This document shows positions 1-7,963 of a stretch of DNA of 64,000 nucleotides, one piece after another. The DNA is from Streptomyces bicolor (GTDB lineage Bacteria > Actinomycetota > Actinomycetes > Streptomycetales > Streptomycetaceae): the NCBI RefSeq assembly GCF_000719285.1, contig NZ_JOFS01000019.1, forward strand, positions 124,001 to 188,000, read 5' to 3'. The stretch's first letter is position 1. Every line of letters begins with the position of its first letter. The notes beneath the pieces were generated by a model. That model ran no database searches. It saw only the letters and a program-made list of their open reading frames with translations, and had not been told where the DNA came from. The translations under genes were made by a program, and so were the position numbers.

Positions 1-1
1 T

Positions 2-1054
2 GGGTTGGCGGCCGAGTCGCCGGCGCCGTGGTGGGAACGGACCTCCGGATCACTGCGGCCCGAGCTCTCCGACGTTCTGGGTGAGCAGCCCTTCCTGCAT
101 CCGTCCGGGCGCCGGTTCCACTACTCGAATCCCGGCTACACGCTGCTGGGTGCGCTGGTCGAGAAGCTGCGTGGGGCTCCATGGGAGGAGGTACTCCGGC
201 GTGAAGTGATCGAACCCCTGGGCCTGAAGCGCACGAGTACGCGACCGCAGGCACCCCACGCGGGAGGCTGGGCCGTGCATCCTTGGGCCGATGTGATGCT
301 TCCCGAGCCCATCGAAGATCTCGGACGGATGGCACCGGCTGGTCAACTGTGGTCCACCACCGACGACTTGGCACGGTTCGCCGTCCTCCTGGCCGGCGGC
401 GACGACCGGGTGCTGAGCGCTGAGTCCGTGCGGGAGATGCGGACCCCTGCGGCGCCGCCCGAAGCCGCCGACGTGGTGGAGGGCGCGGCGTACGGCCTGG
501 GGATGCAGATCCAGTACCGGGACGGACGGCTCCTCGTGGGGCATGGCGGGTCATTGCCGGGCTTCCTGGCGAGTCTGACCATCAGCGTGGAAGACGACGT
601 CGCGGCCGTCGTGCTGGCCAACTGCACCTCCGGACCACTGGTCTCCCTCGTCGCCGCCGACCTCGTCCGTATCGTCGCCGAGGCCGAGCCGCGTATTCCC
701 GAGTCGTGGCGGCCGATGCCTGAGGTCGATGCGGAGGTCCTGGAGTTGGCGGGCCAGTGGTACTGGGGAACACACCCCTTCGCCCTACGGCTGACCTCCG
801 ACGGACTCGTCTCGCTGGAGCCGCTGTCCGGCAAGGGGCGCCGCTCGCGTTTCCGTCCCAACGGCGACGGCACATGGACGGGCCTGGAGGGCTACTACGC
901 CAGCGAGCTCCTGAAGGCCGTACGGCGGCCGGACGGGGCGCTGGACCATCTGGACCTCGGGTCGTTCGTCTTCACGCGTCAGCCGTATGACGAGGGGGCC
1001 GCGGTACCGGGAGGTGTGGATCCCGACGGGTGGCGGGGCAGCAGCTCCTTCTGA
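2..1054 (+). CDS. Serine hydrolase, beta-lactamase/DD-peptidase fold (5' truncated by window edge)
   Basis: The reading frame is open from the first bases, so the start and the SxxK nucleophile motif lie outside the window. Two class C beta-lactamase/penicillin-binding-fold motifs are visible: a Tyr-x-Asn motif in HYSNPGY, near the start of the visible part, and an HGG triad in GHGGSLPG about 180 residues in, standing where these enzymes carry KTG. The last 120 residues look like the beta-rich tail common in esterase-like members of this family. Such proteins are usually esterases, D-aminopeptidases or DD-peptidases acting at or outside the membrane; the substrate cannot be told. The gene ends just before a palindromic parS hairpin and converges on the next gene. 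Confidence 0.85.
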   Translation, partial: GLAAESPAPWWERTSGSLRPELSDVLGEQPFLHPSGRRFHYSNPGYTLLGALVEKLRGAPWEEVLRREVIEPLGLKRTSTRPQAPHAGGWAVHPWADVMLPEPIEDLGRMAPAGQLWSTTDDLARFAVLLAGGDDRVLSAESVREMRTPAAPPEAADVVEGAAYGLGMQIQYRDGRLLVGHGGSLPGFLASLTISVEDDVAAVVLANCTSGPLVSLVAADLVRIVAEAEPRIPESWRPMPEVDAEVLELAGQWYWGTHPFALRLTSDGLVSLEPLSGKGRRSRFRPNGDGTWTGLEGYYASELLKAVRRPDGALDHLDLGSFVFTRQPYDEGAAVPGGVDPDGWRGSSSF

Positions 1055-1063
1055 GGGTCTGGC

Positions 1064-1097
1064 GAGTGCGCCTGTTTCACGTGAAACAGGCGCACTC
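1064..1097. terminator. 34-bp perfect palindrome with a parS core between convergent genes
   Basis: Positions 1064-1097 form a perfect inverted repeat centred on a perfect ParB site, GTTTCACGTGAAAC, at 1074-1087. The palindrome extends ten bases beyond the 14-bp core on each side. It lies ten bases after the stop of the serine hydrolase and seven bases from the stop of the opposing GNAT gene, so as RNA it would form a strong stem at the end of both transcripts. It can act as a bidirectional terminator and as a segregation site. No U tract is seen, which is usual for high-GC terminators. Confidence 0.85.
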
Positions 1098-1103
1098 ACC
1101 GTT

Positions 1104-1556
1104 TCACAACTGGATCTTGAAGCCTACGTGTGAGGCCGTGAAACCGAGCCGCTCATAGAAGCGGTGGGCGTCCGTACGGCTCTTGTCGGAGGTCAGCTGC
1201 ACCAGCTGGCAGTTCTGCCGACGGGATTCCTCGATCGCCCACTCGATGAGCTGTGTGCCCAGGCCGCTGCCTCGCTCGTCGGCGTGGATGCGTACGGCTT
1301 CGATGATCGACCTGGTGGAGCCGCGCCGCGACAGCCCGGGAATGACCGTGAGCTGGAGTGTGCCGACGACACGGCTCTCGCGGACGGCGACGACCAGGTG
1401 CTGGTTCGGGTCACTGCTGAGCCGCTCCAGTGCGGCCATGTAGGGGCTCAGGTCGTCCGGTGACTCACGCTGGGCACCCAGTGGATCGTCCGCGAGCATC
1501 GCGACGATCGCGGGAATGTCATCGGCCACAGCGGGGCGTATCTCAAGATCTCCCAT
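1104..1556 (-). CDS. GNAT family N-acetyltransferase
   Basis: This is a 150-residue single-domain GNAT protein, the usual length. The N-terminus begins LEIRPAVADDIPAIVAML, and the acetyl-CoA pyrophosphate-binding loop (Q/RxxGxG/A) is seen as DERGSGLGTQLI near residue 95. The C-terminal RFYERLGF motif is typical of the family. It would transfer an acetyl group from acetyl-CoA to an amine; the acceptor is unknown. Its start overlaps by 14 bases the end of the frame that carries the C-terminal part of the broken MarR gene upstream, so the two may once have been cotranscribed. It converges on the serine hydrolase. Confidence 0.9.
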   Translation of the reverse strand: MGDLEIRPAVADDIPAIVAMLADDPLGAQRESPDDLSPYMAALERLSSDPNQHLVVAVRESRVVGTLQLTVIPGLSRRGSTRSIIEAVRIHADERGSGLGTQLIEWAIEESRRQNCQLVQLTSDKSRTDAHRFYERLGFTASHVGFKIQL

Positions 1557-1571
1557 GCCCGCAGCCTATGC

Positions 1572-1612
1572 GGGAGCCGGGAGCCGGGAGCCGGGAGCCG
1601 GGAGCCGGGAGC
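1572..1612. repeat. Short tandem repeat, 7-bp unit GGGAGCC, about 5.9 copies
   Basis: Five full copies of GGGAGCC and a sixth copy missing its last base run without interruption. The repeat lies in the 3' part of the MarR remnant, where on the minus strand it encodes repeated Leu-Pro-Ala-Pro-Gly-Ser-Arg. Because the unit is seven bases, a gain or loss of one copy changes the reading frame, so the array could act as a slippage site. Confidence 0.95.
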
Positions 1613-1817
1613 GACTCGACGACCCGTACCAGCGGGGCCAGTTCGGGATTCTTCGCGGCTTCGTCGAGGGCCTCGCGCAACGCGGCCTCGTTGGTGGGGC
1701 GTGCCTCTTCGAGGAGTTCGAGGCGCGCTCGATGTGCGCCTCGATCCTCCTGTGCAGCAGGGAGAGGGCGCACCAGCCCTGGGTGACGGCGGTGAGCGCG
1801 GGGTCCGTGGCGGTCAT
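1600..1817 (-). pseudogene. MarR family regulator remnant with internal deletion and frame change
   Basis: From an ATG at 1817 the minus strand encodes about 32 residues (MTATDPALTAVTQGWCALSL onward, to IEAHIERA) that match the N-terminus of Streptomyces MarR regulators as I remember them. From about 1725 a different frame encodes the C-terminal helices of the same family (LELLEEARPTNEAALREALD and onward, to PLVRVVESL). The central part of roughly 85 residues, which holds the winged helix, is missing, and the two halves are out of frame. The remnant lies divergent to the MFS pump, the normal arrangement for a MarR repressor and its target. The direct observation is two good coding segments in two frames. 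The family assignment rests on memory of homologues, not a search. Confidence 0.75.
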
Positions 1818-1877
1818 GGCGCCGGTGTCCTCCGTCCCGGTGTGGTCAAGGTAGAGCAGAACTGCAATTGCCTGCGC

Positions 1878-1907
1878 TTGCAAATATGCCGCGTACGCAA
1901 GTATTGT
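1878..1907 (+). promoter_or_regulatory. Putative promoter of the MFS gene with TTGC/GCAA half-sites
   Basis: A -35-like TTGCAA (1878-1883) and a -10-like TATTGT (1902-1907) are separated by 18 bases. The spacer region is bordered by CTTGC (1877-1881) and GCAAG (1897-1901) as an inverted repeat. A divergent MarR protein would be expected to bind such a repeat. The match is by eye only. Confidence 0.4.
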
Positions 1908-1956
1908 CTCCAAGCGTAAAGCGCTCCTGCAATCTCTTGGGAAGGTGTACCCCTTC

Positions 1957-3168
1957 ATGCCTCTCGCGCTTTTGGCCCTCGCGATCGGGGCCTTCGGAAT
2001 CGGAACGACCGAGTTCGTGATCATGGGCCTGCTGCCCGAGGTCGCGGGCGACTTCGGGGTCTCCATCCCCACTGCCGGGTTCCTGGTGACCGGCTACGCG
2101 CTCGGCGTGGTGCTCGGCGCTCCTTTGATGACCGTGCTCGGCACCAAGGTCTCCCGCAAGCGGATGCTGATGCTGCTGATGGGGCTGTTCATCGTCGGCA
2201 ACCTGCTGTCCGCTGTCGCTCCCGCTTTCGCCGTCATGCTGATCGGCCGTGTGGTCGCCTCGCTCGCCCACGGTGCCTTCTTCGGCATCGGCTCGGTCGT
2301 GGCGGCCGACTTGGTCGCCCCGGACAAGAAGGCCGGGGCCATCGCGATGATGTTCACCGGCCTGACCGTGGCCAATGTCGTCGGCGTCCCGCTGGGCACG
2401 TTCGTCGGGCAGTCCGTCGGCTGGCGCGTCACCTTCGGCATCGTCGCCGCCCTCGGCTTGGTCGGCCTGGCGGGTATCGCCAAGCTCGTCCCGGACATGC
2501 CCAAGCAGCAGGGCGTACGCCTGCGCCACGAGCTCGCCGCCTTCAAGAACGCCCAGGTCCTGCTCGCCATGGCGATGACGGTCCTGGGGTTCGGCGGCGT
2601 CTTCGCGGCCATCACCTACATCGCGCCGATGATGACTCATGTCGCCGACTTCGCCGACGGCTCCGTCACCTGGCTACTGGTCCTGTTCGGGCTCGGTATG
2701 GTCGGCGGCAACCTGGTCGGCGGCAAGTACGCCGACCGCGCGCTGATGCCCATGCTGTACGTCTCGCTGGGCGCTCTCGCCGTCGTGCTCGCGCTCTTCA
2801 CGGTCACCGCGCAGAACAAGATCCTCGCGGCGGTCACGATCGCGCTGATCGGAGCCCTGGGCTTCGCCACCGTCCCTCCGCTGCAGAAGCGCGTCCTCGA
2901 CCAGGCGCACGGCGCCCCCACGCTGGCCTCGGCCGTGAACATCGGCGCCTTCAACCTCGGTAATGCCCTGTCCGCCTGGCTAGGGGGTCTCGTCATCGGG
3001 GCCGGATTCGGCTACACGTCCCCCAACTGGGTCGGCGCCGCCCTCGCCGCCGCCGCGCTGCTTCTCGCGTTCCTCTCGGCCGCACTGGAGCGCCGCGACA
3101 GAGCATCCACCAGCGCCGTCGTCACGGGCACCACGCCCGCCGAACAACGAGCCGTCGTACACCACTGA
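1957..3168 (+). CDS. MFS transporter, DHA1 family (YdhP/AraJ/CmlR-like efflux pump)
   Basis: About 403 residues with twelve hydrophobic segments. The N-terminus (LLALAIGAFGIGTTEFVIMG) and the loop between helices 2 and 3 closely resemble E. coli YdhP and chloramphenicol-efflux relatives of the DHA1 class, which export drugs or sugars by proton antiport across the cytoplasmic membrane. I prefer the ATG at 1957 because GGGAAGG at 1939-1945 gives an 11-base spacing; a GTG at 1945 overlaps that ribosome-binding site. The pump lies divergent to the broken MarR gene and is followed 88 bases later by an HbpS-like gene, with a strong terminator after that, so the two genes probably form one unit. With the repressor broken, expression may be unregulated. 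The substrate is unknown. Confidence 0.88.
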   Translation: MPLALLALAIGAFGIGTTEFVIMGLLPEVAGDFGVSIPTAGFLVTGYALGVVLGAPLMTVLGTKVSRKRMLMLLMGLFIVGNLLSAVAPAFAVMLIGRVVASLAHGAFFGIGSVVAADLVAPDKKAGAIAMMFTGLTVANVVGVPLGTFVGQSVGWRVTFGIVAALGLVGLAGIAKLVPDMPKQQGVRLRHELAAFKNAQVLLAMAMTVLGFGGVFAAITYIAPMMTHVADFADGSVTWLLVLFGLGMVGGNLVGGKYADRALMPMLYVSLGALAVVLALFTVTAQNKILAAVTIALIGALGFATVPPLQKRVLDQAHGAPTLASAVNIGAFNLGNALSAWLGGLVIGAGFGYTSPNWVGAALAAAALLLAFLSAALERRDRASTSAVVTGTTPAEQRAVVHH

Positions 3169-3256
3169 GCCGAGCCCTGTGCGGGGACAGGGCCGCCCCC
3201 TCACGAACGGCCCCTCTGCCGTCCACCTCAGCACCACCCTGCAAGGAGAACTCCCG

Positions 3257-3679
3257 ATGAGCACTGCCACCGTCACCGTCCCCCTGACCACCCAGGACGC
3301 CGACGTCCTCGTCGCCGCCGCTCACCAGGCTGCCGAGGCCTCCCGGGTGACCGTCAGTGTCACCGTCCTGGACGCCGGAGGCCATCTGCTCGCCTTCCGG
3401 AGGGACGACCGAGCCGTGCTGATCTCCGGTGAGACCAGCACTCGCAAGGCCTACACGGCACTCCAGCTCGACGCCCCCACCGCAGACCTCGTCGACGCAG
3501 TACAGCCCGGTGGCCTCTTCCACACCCTGCCCACCGCGCTCGATCGGCCCCTGCTCTTCATCGCGGGCGGTGTGCCGATCCGTCGAGACGGCCGACTGAT
3601 CGGCGCCATCGGGGTCGGCGGTGGCGCACCCGAGCAGGACCACCGCTTCGCGACGGCTGCGATCGAGGCACTCGGCTGA
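3257..3679 (+). CDS. GlcG/HbpS family (DUF336) protein
   Basis: A 140-residue protein starting at an ATG preceded by AAGGAGAA. The sequence VTVLDAGGHLLAFRRDD, the central STRKAYTAL and the C-terminal GGVPIRRDGRLIGAIGVGGG are hallmarks of the GlcG/HbpS (DUF336) fold. Streptomyces HbpS binds haem and senses redox stress, but that protein is secreted; no signal peptide is seen here, so this is a cytoplasmic member. Its role is unknown; small-molecule or haem binding is possible. It lies downstream of the MFS pump and is followed by a 16-bp-stem hairpin. Confidence 0.85.
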   Translation: MSTATVTVPLTTQDADVLVAAAHQAAEASRVTVSVTVLDAGGHLLAFRRDDRAVLISGETSTRKAYTALQLDAPTADLVDAVQPGGLFHTLPTALDRPLLFIAGGVPIRRDGRLIGAIGVGGGAPEQDHRFATAAIEALG

Positions 3680-3698
3680 CAGCACCGCCCTATCGCGG

Positions 3699-3737
3699 AC
3701 GAAGCGCCGGTTCCCCGAAATGGGACCGGCGCTTCGT
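3699..3737 (+). terminator. Rho-independent-type hairpin after the HbpS-like gene
   Basis: The arms 3699-3714 and 3722-3737 pair over 16 bases with one G-U pair, around the 7-base loop 3715-3721. The hairpin starts 20 bases after the stop codon and lies between convergent genes, so it may end transcription in both directions. Confidence 0.85.
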
Positions 3738-3784
3738 GTGGGGTTTAGCCCCCAGCAGCGTGACTCAGCCCGCAGCTGCCTGCG

Positions 3785-4723
3785 TCAGCCCGCCGCCACC
3801 GTCAGCGGAGCGAATCGCCGGGTCCAGTCACCGGGCAGTTCCGAGATGCCGTACGTCATGACCGCGTTGAAGGCGACGGAGGCCAGACCATGCTCCTTAG
3901 CCCAGGCCAGCAACTCCTCGTGGCGCACGTCGATATCGGTGCGCAAGGGGCGGTCGGTGTGGGCGGCGAGGGAGGCGATGAGTGCCTTCGCGGTAGCAGT
4001 GTCGTGGGCGATCAGCGGGCCTACGACCTGTGTGTCCATGTTGGGCCAGGCGCCCGCGTAGCCGACGATCCGGCCGTTGGCCTCGGCGACGCGCAACTGG
4101 TCGGTGAAAGCGGGGAGCCGCGTGATGATGTGCGTGCGGTCGGCGCCGAACACCTCTTCGTCGAGCCGCACGATCGCGGCCAGGTCCTCGGCGGTCGCCG
4201 CGCGTGTGGCGACGTCAGGTACCGAGGGACCACGGCGGAAGTGCCCGCGCAGCATCTCCGCCCGGCCGGTGGCCTTGAAGCCGAGTTCCTCGTAGAGCGG
4301 TCGGCCGTTCGGCGTCGCATGCAGTGTCAGCGGGGTCGTGCCCATCGCGGAGATGACGTGACGCATCAGCCGGCGTCCGATGCCCCGTCGGGCGTGCCGC
4401 TCGGCGACCAGGACCATGCCGATGGCCCCCAGGTCCGGACGGCCCTGAGGCCCGTACTCCGTGACCACACAGGCGCTGACGAGCCCGCCGTCGGGGTCGT
4501 CGATGCCGTATCCCCTCCCGGCGGTGAGGAGGAATCCCCACTTGTGTTCCTCACGGGGCCAACCCCGATCCTCGGACAAGTCAGCGCAGGCGGTGAGGTC
4601 GCGATGCGTCAGACGGCGGATGGGCAGAGCGGCGAGGGAAGGAGTCGGCACGCAGGTCAGGCTGTCTGACGACTGCCCTGGTCGTCCAGCCGTTTCCGGG
4701 GAGACGTACGAGCTTTTGGCCAT
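3785..4723 (-). CDS. Tandem-domain GNAT N-acetyltransferase
   Basis: About 312 residues with two GNAT-like halves. The first runs roughly from residue 35 to 170 and has the acetyl-CoA loop ERHARRGIGRRLM and the C-terminal PLYEELGFKATGRAEM. The second, about 180-300, begins ATRAATAEDLAAIVRLDEEVFG, lacks a clear acetyl-CoA loop and resembles the degenerate second domain of double GNAT proteins. Only the first half is therefore likely to bind cofactor. I chose the ATG at 4723, with GGTGG eight bases upstream; a GTG at 4735 is an alternative. The gene faces a perfect parS site 40 bases upstream and converges on the HbpS-like gene. Confidence 0.85.
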   Translation of the reverse strand: MAKSSYVSPETAGRPGQSSDSLTCVPTPSLAALPIRRLTHRDLTACADLSEDRGWPREEHKWGFLLTAGRGYGIDDPDGGLVSACVVTEYGPQGRPDLGAIGMVLVAERHARRGIGRRLMRHVISAMGTTPLTLHATPNGRPLYEELGFKATGRAEMLRGHFRRGPSVPDVATRAATAEDLAAIVRLDEEVFGADRTHIITRLPAFTDQLRVAEANGRIVGYAGAWPNMDTQVVGPLIAHDTATAKALIASLAAHTDRPLRTDIDVRHEELLAWAKEHGLASVAFNAVMTYGISELPGDWTRRFAPLTVAAG

Positions 4724-4762
4724 CTCATGAGCCACCGCACAGCGTGGCGACCGACGCTGGGT

Positions 4763-4776
4763 GTTTCACGTGAAAC
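4763..4776. other. parS site, perfect match
   Basis: GTTTCACGTGAAAC, the 14-bp Streptomyces ParB target, stands upstream of the double GNAT gene. The palindrome extends by one base on each side (4762-4777). ParB loading at such sites near the origin organises and segregates the chromosome during sporulation. Confidence 0.9.
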
Positions 4777-4869
4777 ATGGACGAACGACGAGCGTCCATC
4801 AGTAGGCGCCCATCAGGTGCGTACGGTGAGCGTTCGTCGAGACGCGGGAGCGACAGCCCATCCGATTAG

Positions 4870-5261
4870 CCTCAAGGCCCCTGGCGAGACTTCACCTCTT
4901 CGACCTCCAACGCACTCTGGGCGGGTCTCACTGAGGCTCATGTTGTGGCCGCCTTCGAAAGTGCTCCTTGGTTGGCCCGGATCCGTGATGTCTGGGCGGA
5001 GATCAGGGGAGAGGGCGACTACTGCGCCGTCCTATCCCTTTCACCCTCCTTCTTCGTGGAGCGGCTGACGGACTGGGGAGCGCACGCGGCGTACGGTTTC
5101 CGCTTTCCAGCCGTGCCGTTCAGCCAGCCTGTGGACCGTCAGGCGTGCTCAGCGCGGCGGCAAAGGTCCGTATCGCCGACCGGCTGGCCGGACTCGCGAC
5201 CCACTCCTACATAGGGACGGATCTGTGGGAAGCCTATGAATTGGTGCGCATCAGCCGGTAA
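4870..5261 (+). pseudogene. Frameshifted remnant of an unrecognised Streptomyces protein
   Basis: One frame, open from 4870, encodes convincing protein from about 4930 (LTEAHVVAAFESAPWLARIR) to about 5143 (FSQPVDRQA), with a middle part rich in ordinary codons (GDYCAVLSLSPSFFVERL). That frame then turns to nonsense, but from 5145 another frame continues as VLSAAAKVRIADRLAGLATH and on to a natural stop at 5259-5261. A one-base deletion near 5144 would join them. No start codon with a ribosome-binding site is found, and a third frame at 4888-4920 (LHLFDLQRTL) suggests another lesion. The family is not recognised. Confidence 0.6.
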
Positions 5262-5677
5262 TTGAAGGATCTACGCGTTCGCCGCCTGCCCCAATTCGTG
5301 AGAGAGGAAGGGGGGACTTGTGATCGGGGCGTCGGCCGGTAGGGTCGACTCCGGTTCGTTTCCGAGCTGTGATCCAGACTCCCAGCGCGGACCGGCCGCA
5401 AGGTAACGCAGCCTAACGGGACGGAGAGATCGAAGACCCGCATTCTCGGGTATTGCGGCCAAGGCGCCCACTCGCGGTGGGAGGCTTCGGTGAGAGCACT
5501 GCGGCCAATGTCACACTCTTATCTTACTTGTCCGTACTGAGTGTGAATACGGGTTGAATGTGGCCGTATTGGTCACGGCAACGAACGGGGAGAAGCAAGC
5601 CGTCACGGGGGAAGCAGGCACCTTCCAACCGAGGAAGTGCGCAGACCGACCGAAAGATGTTCGAGGCGAGGCACACC
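5262..5677. other. Gene-free stretch upstream of the flavohemoprotein
   Basis: This stretch of about 415 bases holds no convincing coding sequence or RNA gene. Several upstream in-frame starts of the flavohemoprotein frame exist from 5558, but none has a good ribosome-binding site. I see no clear operator for a nitric-oxide regulator such as NsrR. Confidence 0.6.
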
Positions 5678-7447
5678 ATGGACGCTCCGACCACCACGTC
5701 GGCCGACAACGGCACTTCCGGCGGCGGGGGCGGCTGGTTCACGCCGCGCAAGCAGCCGGCGACGACTCCGAGCGCTGAACAGGAGACGGCCGAGGGTCGC
5801 CGCCTGGCCGCGATGCGTCCGGTCGGCAGGACGGCCACAGGCGCGGGCATGGCCTCGCCGACCCAGGACGGCACACAGCCCGTCACGACGGACGGCCCGG
5901 CCGAGCAGGCCCCCGCGGACGCCGGCTCGGATCCCGGCACACCGGCCCCCGCCGCGCACCCCGCACCGGAACGAGGCGCACCGGCCGCGACACCGCCTCC
6001 CGCCACCTCTGCCCCGAGCTACATGTCGCCGCCCCCGCTGTTCACGCCGGCGTCCGCCTCGGCCACAGGCCAGCCGACGTCAGCCCGTGGCCCGGCTCCG
6101 GGGCGGTCCTCCACCCTTGCACCGCCTCCGGGCCAGTCCTCGGCTGCTGCCGCGGCACCAGACCAAGAGCCGCCGGCCTCAGTCTTCGCCCCGACTCAGA
6201 CTCCAGGCCAGGCGCCTCCCGCCCCAACCCAGGCCACCACAACCCACTCGGCGATATCGGGCCTCACTTCCATCTCCCCGCTCTCCCCGCCACTGCACGT
6301 TCCGGCGCAGCGCCCCGCCCCGCCTCAAGCCGCTTCTCCGGACGCCATCCTGATCCGCCGGACGATGGCTGAGGTCGGCCCCGTCGCCGACAAGGTCACC
6401 TCGTACTTCTACGCGCTGCTCTTCGTACGCCACCCCGATCTGCGCTCCCTGTTTCCGGCCGCGATGGACACCCAGCGGGACCGGCTGCTCAAGGCCCTTC
6501 TCACAGCGGCGGAGCACATCGACAACAAGCCCGTCCTCATCGAGTACCTGCAGAACCTCGGTCGCGGCCACCGCAAGTACGGCACCCGGGCCGAGCACTA
6601 CCCGGCCGTCGGAGAGTGCCTCATCGGCGCGCTGAGCAAGTACGCCGACGGCGTCTGGGACGCGGAGATGGAGGCCGCCTGGGTCCGGGCGTACACGACG
6701 ATCTCGCAGGTCATGATCGACGCTGCGGCGGCGGACGAACTACGCGCCCCCGCCTGGTGGTACGCGGAGGTCGTGGCGCACGACCTCCGGACCCGGGACA
6801 TCGCGGTCGTCACCGTCCGCCCCGACCAGCCCTATCCCTTCCTCGCCGGGCAGTACACGAGCGTGGAGACGCCCTGGTGGCCGCGGATCTGGCGGCATTA
6901 CTCCTTCGCCTCCGCGCCCCGCTCCGACGGCCTGCTGACGTTCCATGTGAAGGCCGTGCCCGCCGGTTGGGTCTCCAACGCGCTGGTGCACCGAGCCCGG
7001 CCGGGGGACATCATCCGGCTCGGCCCGCCGGCCGGTTCGATGACCGTGGACCACACCACGGACAGTGGTCTGCTCTGCCTGGGCGGAGGAACCGGCATAG
7101 CGCCCATCAAGGCGCTGATCGAGGATGTCGCCGAGCACGGCGAACGGCGACCGGTCGAGGTCTTCTACGGCGCCCGCAGCGATACGGACCTGTACGACAT
7201 CGACACGATGCTCCGACTCCGACAGTCCCACCCGTGGCTTCAGGTCCGCCCGGTGGTGGACCGGGACGGACTTCTCCAGCTACCCGATGCCATACGGGAG
7301 TACGGACCCTGGACCGAGTACGACGCCTACGTCTCCGGACCGCCGGGCATGATCCGCAGCGGTGTGGACGCGCTGAGAGACAGCGGCATCCCGTCCGAGC
7401 GCATACGGCATGACTCGGTGGAGGAACTCGTCGCCACCGGTAGCTGA
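5678..7447 (+). CDS. Flavohemoprotein (globin plus FAD/NAD reductase) with long N-terminal extension
   Basis: About 589 residues. Residues 1 to about 220 are Pro/Ala/Thr-rich and probably disordered. A globin domain follows, about 220-350, with SYFYALLF around helix B and a candidate proximal His in GRGHRKYG near residue 298. The reductase module has the FAD motif RHYSFAS near 405 and the NAD(P)-binding CLGGGTGIAPIKAL near 470. Flavohemoglobins normally have about 400 residues and convert nitric oxide to nitrate using NAD(P)H and oxygen. The low-complexity extension is the odd feature. The start at 5678 is preceded by GAGGCGAGG; a further in-frame ATG is at 5657. The gene converges on the Nudix gene with 12 bases between stops. 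Confidence 0.9.
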   Translation: MDAPTTTSADNGTSGGGGGWFTPRKQPATTPSAEQETAEGRRLAAMRPVGRTATGAGMASPTQDGTQPVTTDGPAEQAPADAGSDPGTPAPAAHPAPERGAPAATPPPATSAPSYMSPPPLFTPASASATGQPTSARGPAPGRSSTLAPPPGQSSAAAAAPDQEPPASVFAPTQTPGQAPPAPTQATTTHSAISGLTSISPLSPPLHVPAQRPAPPQAASPDAILIRRTMAEVGPVADKVTSYFYALLFVRHPDLRSLFPAAMDTQRDRLLKALLTAAEHIDNKPVLIEYLQNLGRGHRKYGTRAEHYPAVGECLIGALSKYADGVWDAEMEAAWVRAYTTISQVMIDAAAADELRAPAWWYAEVVAHDLRTRDIAVVTVRPDQPYPFLAGQYTSVETPWWPRIWRHYSFASAPRSDGLLTFHVKAVPAGWVSNALVHRARPGDIIRLGPPAGSMTVDHTTDSGLLCLGGGTGIAPIKALIEDVAEHGERRPVEVFYGARSDTDLYDIDTMLRLRQSHPWLQVRPVVDRDGLLQLPDAIREYGPWTEYDAYVSGPPGMIRSGVDALRDSGIPSERIRHDSVEELVATGS

Positions 7448-7459
7448 CCTTCGGTTGGA

Positions 7460-7942
7460 TCAGCCCAGGTCGGGGGCGTGCATCGCGCGTACGCCCTCGA
7501 TGTTCCCGTCCAGGTAGTGCCGCAGCGACAGCGGTACGAGATGAACCGAGGCGATCCCGACCCGAGTGAACGGCACCCGCACGATCTCGTACTCGCCTAT
7601 GGGCTCGTCCACCTCGGGCCCGTGCCGCAAGGACGGGTCCATGGACTCCAGGCGGCAGACGAAGAAGTGCTGCACCTTCACACCGGTCGCGCCGCCGTCG
7701 TCGCCGATGTGCTCGACGGTGTCGACGAAGCAGGGCACCACGTCGACGATCTTGGCGCCGAGCTCCTCGTACACCTCGCGGTGCAGGGCGTCGACGACAG
7801 TCGCGTCCGTCGGCTCGACCCCGCCCCCGGGCGTGAGCCAGTAGGGATCCACACCGGGCTTGGTGCGCTTGATCAGGATCAGGTCATCGCCGTCCAGGAG
7901 GACGGCGCGGGCGGTGCGCTTGACCACGGGTCGGACGGTCAT
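7460..7942 (-). CDS. Nudix family hydrolase
   Basis: A 160-residue protein with the Nudix core PGGGVEPTDATVVDALHREV followed by YEELGA. The REVYEELG part carries the metal-binding glutamates. The upstream Glu of the classical GX5E spacing falls on Ala if the box is aligned strictly. Nudix enzymes hydrolyse nucleoside diphosphate derivatives such as oxidised nucleotides or nucleotide sugars; WLTPGGG and the basic pocket do not identify the substrate. The start ATG at 7942 lies 22 bases from a parS-like site, which would sit in its promoter region. Confidence 0.88.
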   Translation of the reverse strand: MTVRPVVKRTARAVLLDGDDLILIKRTKPGVDPYWLTPGGGVEPTDATVVDALHREVYEELGAKIVDVVPCFVDTVEHIGDDGGATGVKVQHFFVCRLESMDPSLRHGPEVDEPIGEYEIVRVPFTRVGIASVHLVPLSLRHYLDGNIEGVRAMHAPDLG

Positions 7943-7963
7943 GGGAGAAATGTGGCCCCGCTG

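Noticed and set aside
1566..2072. 168-residue minus-strand frame across the MFS start
   Set aside because: Only its last part from 1817 matches the MarR N-terminus; the part upstream is antisense to the MFS gene.
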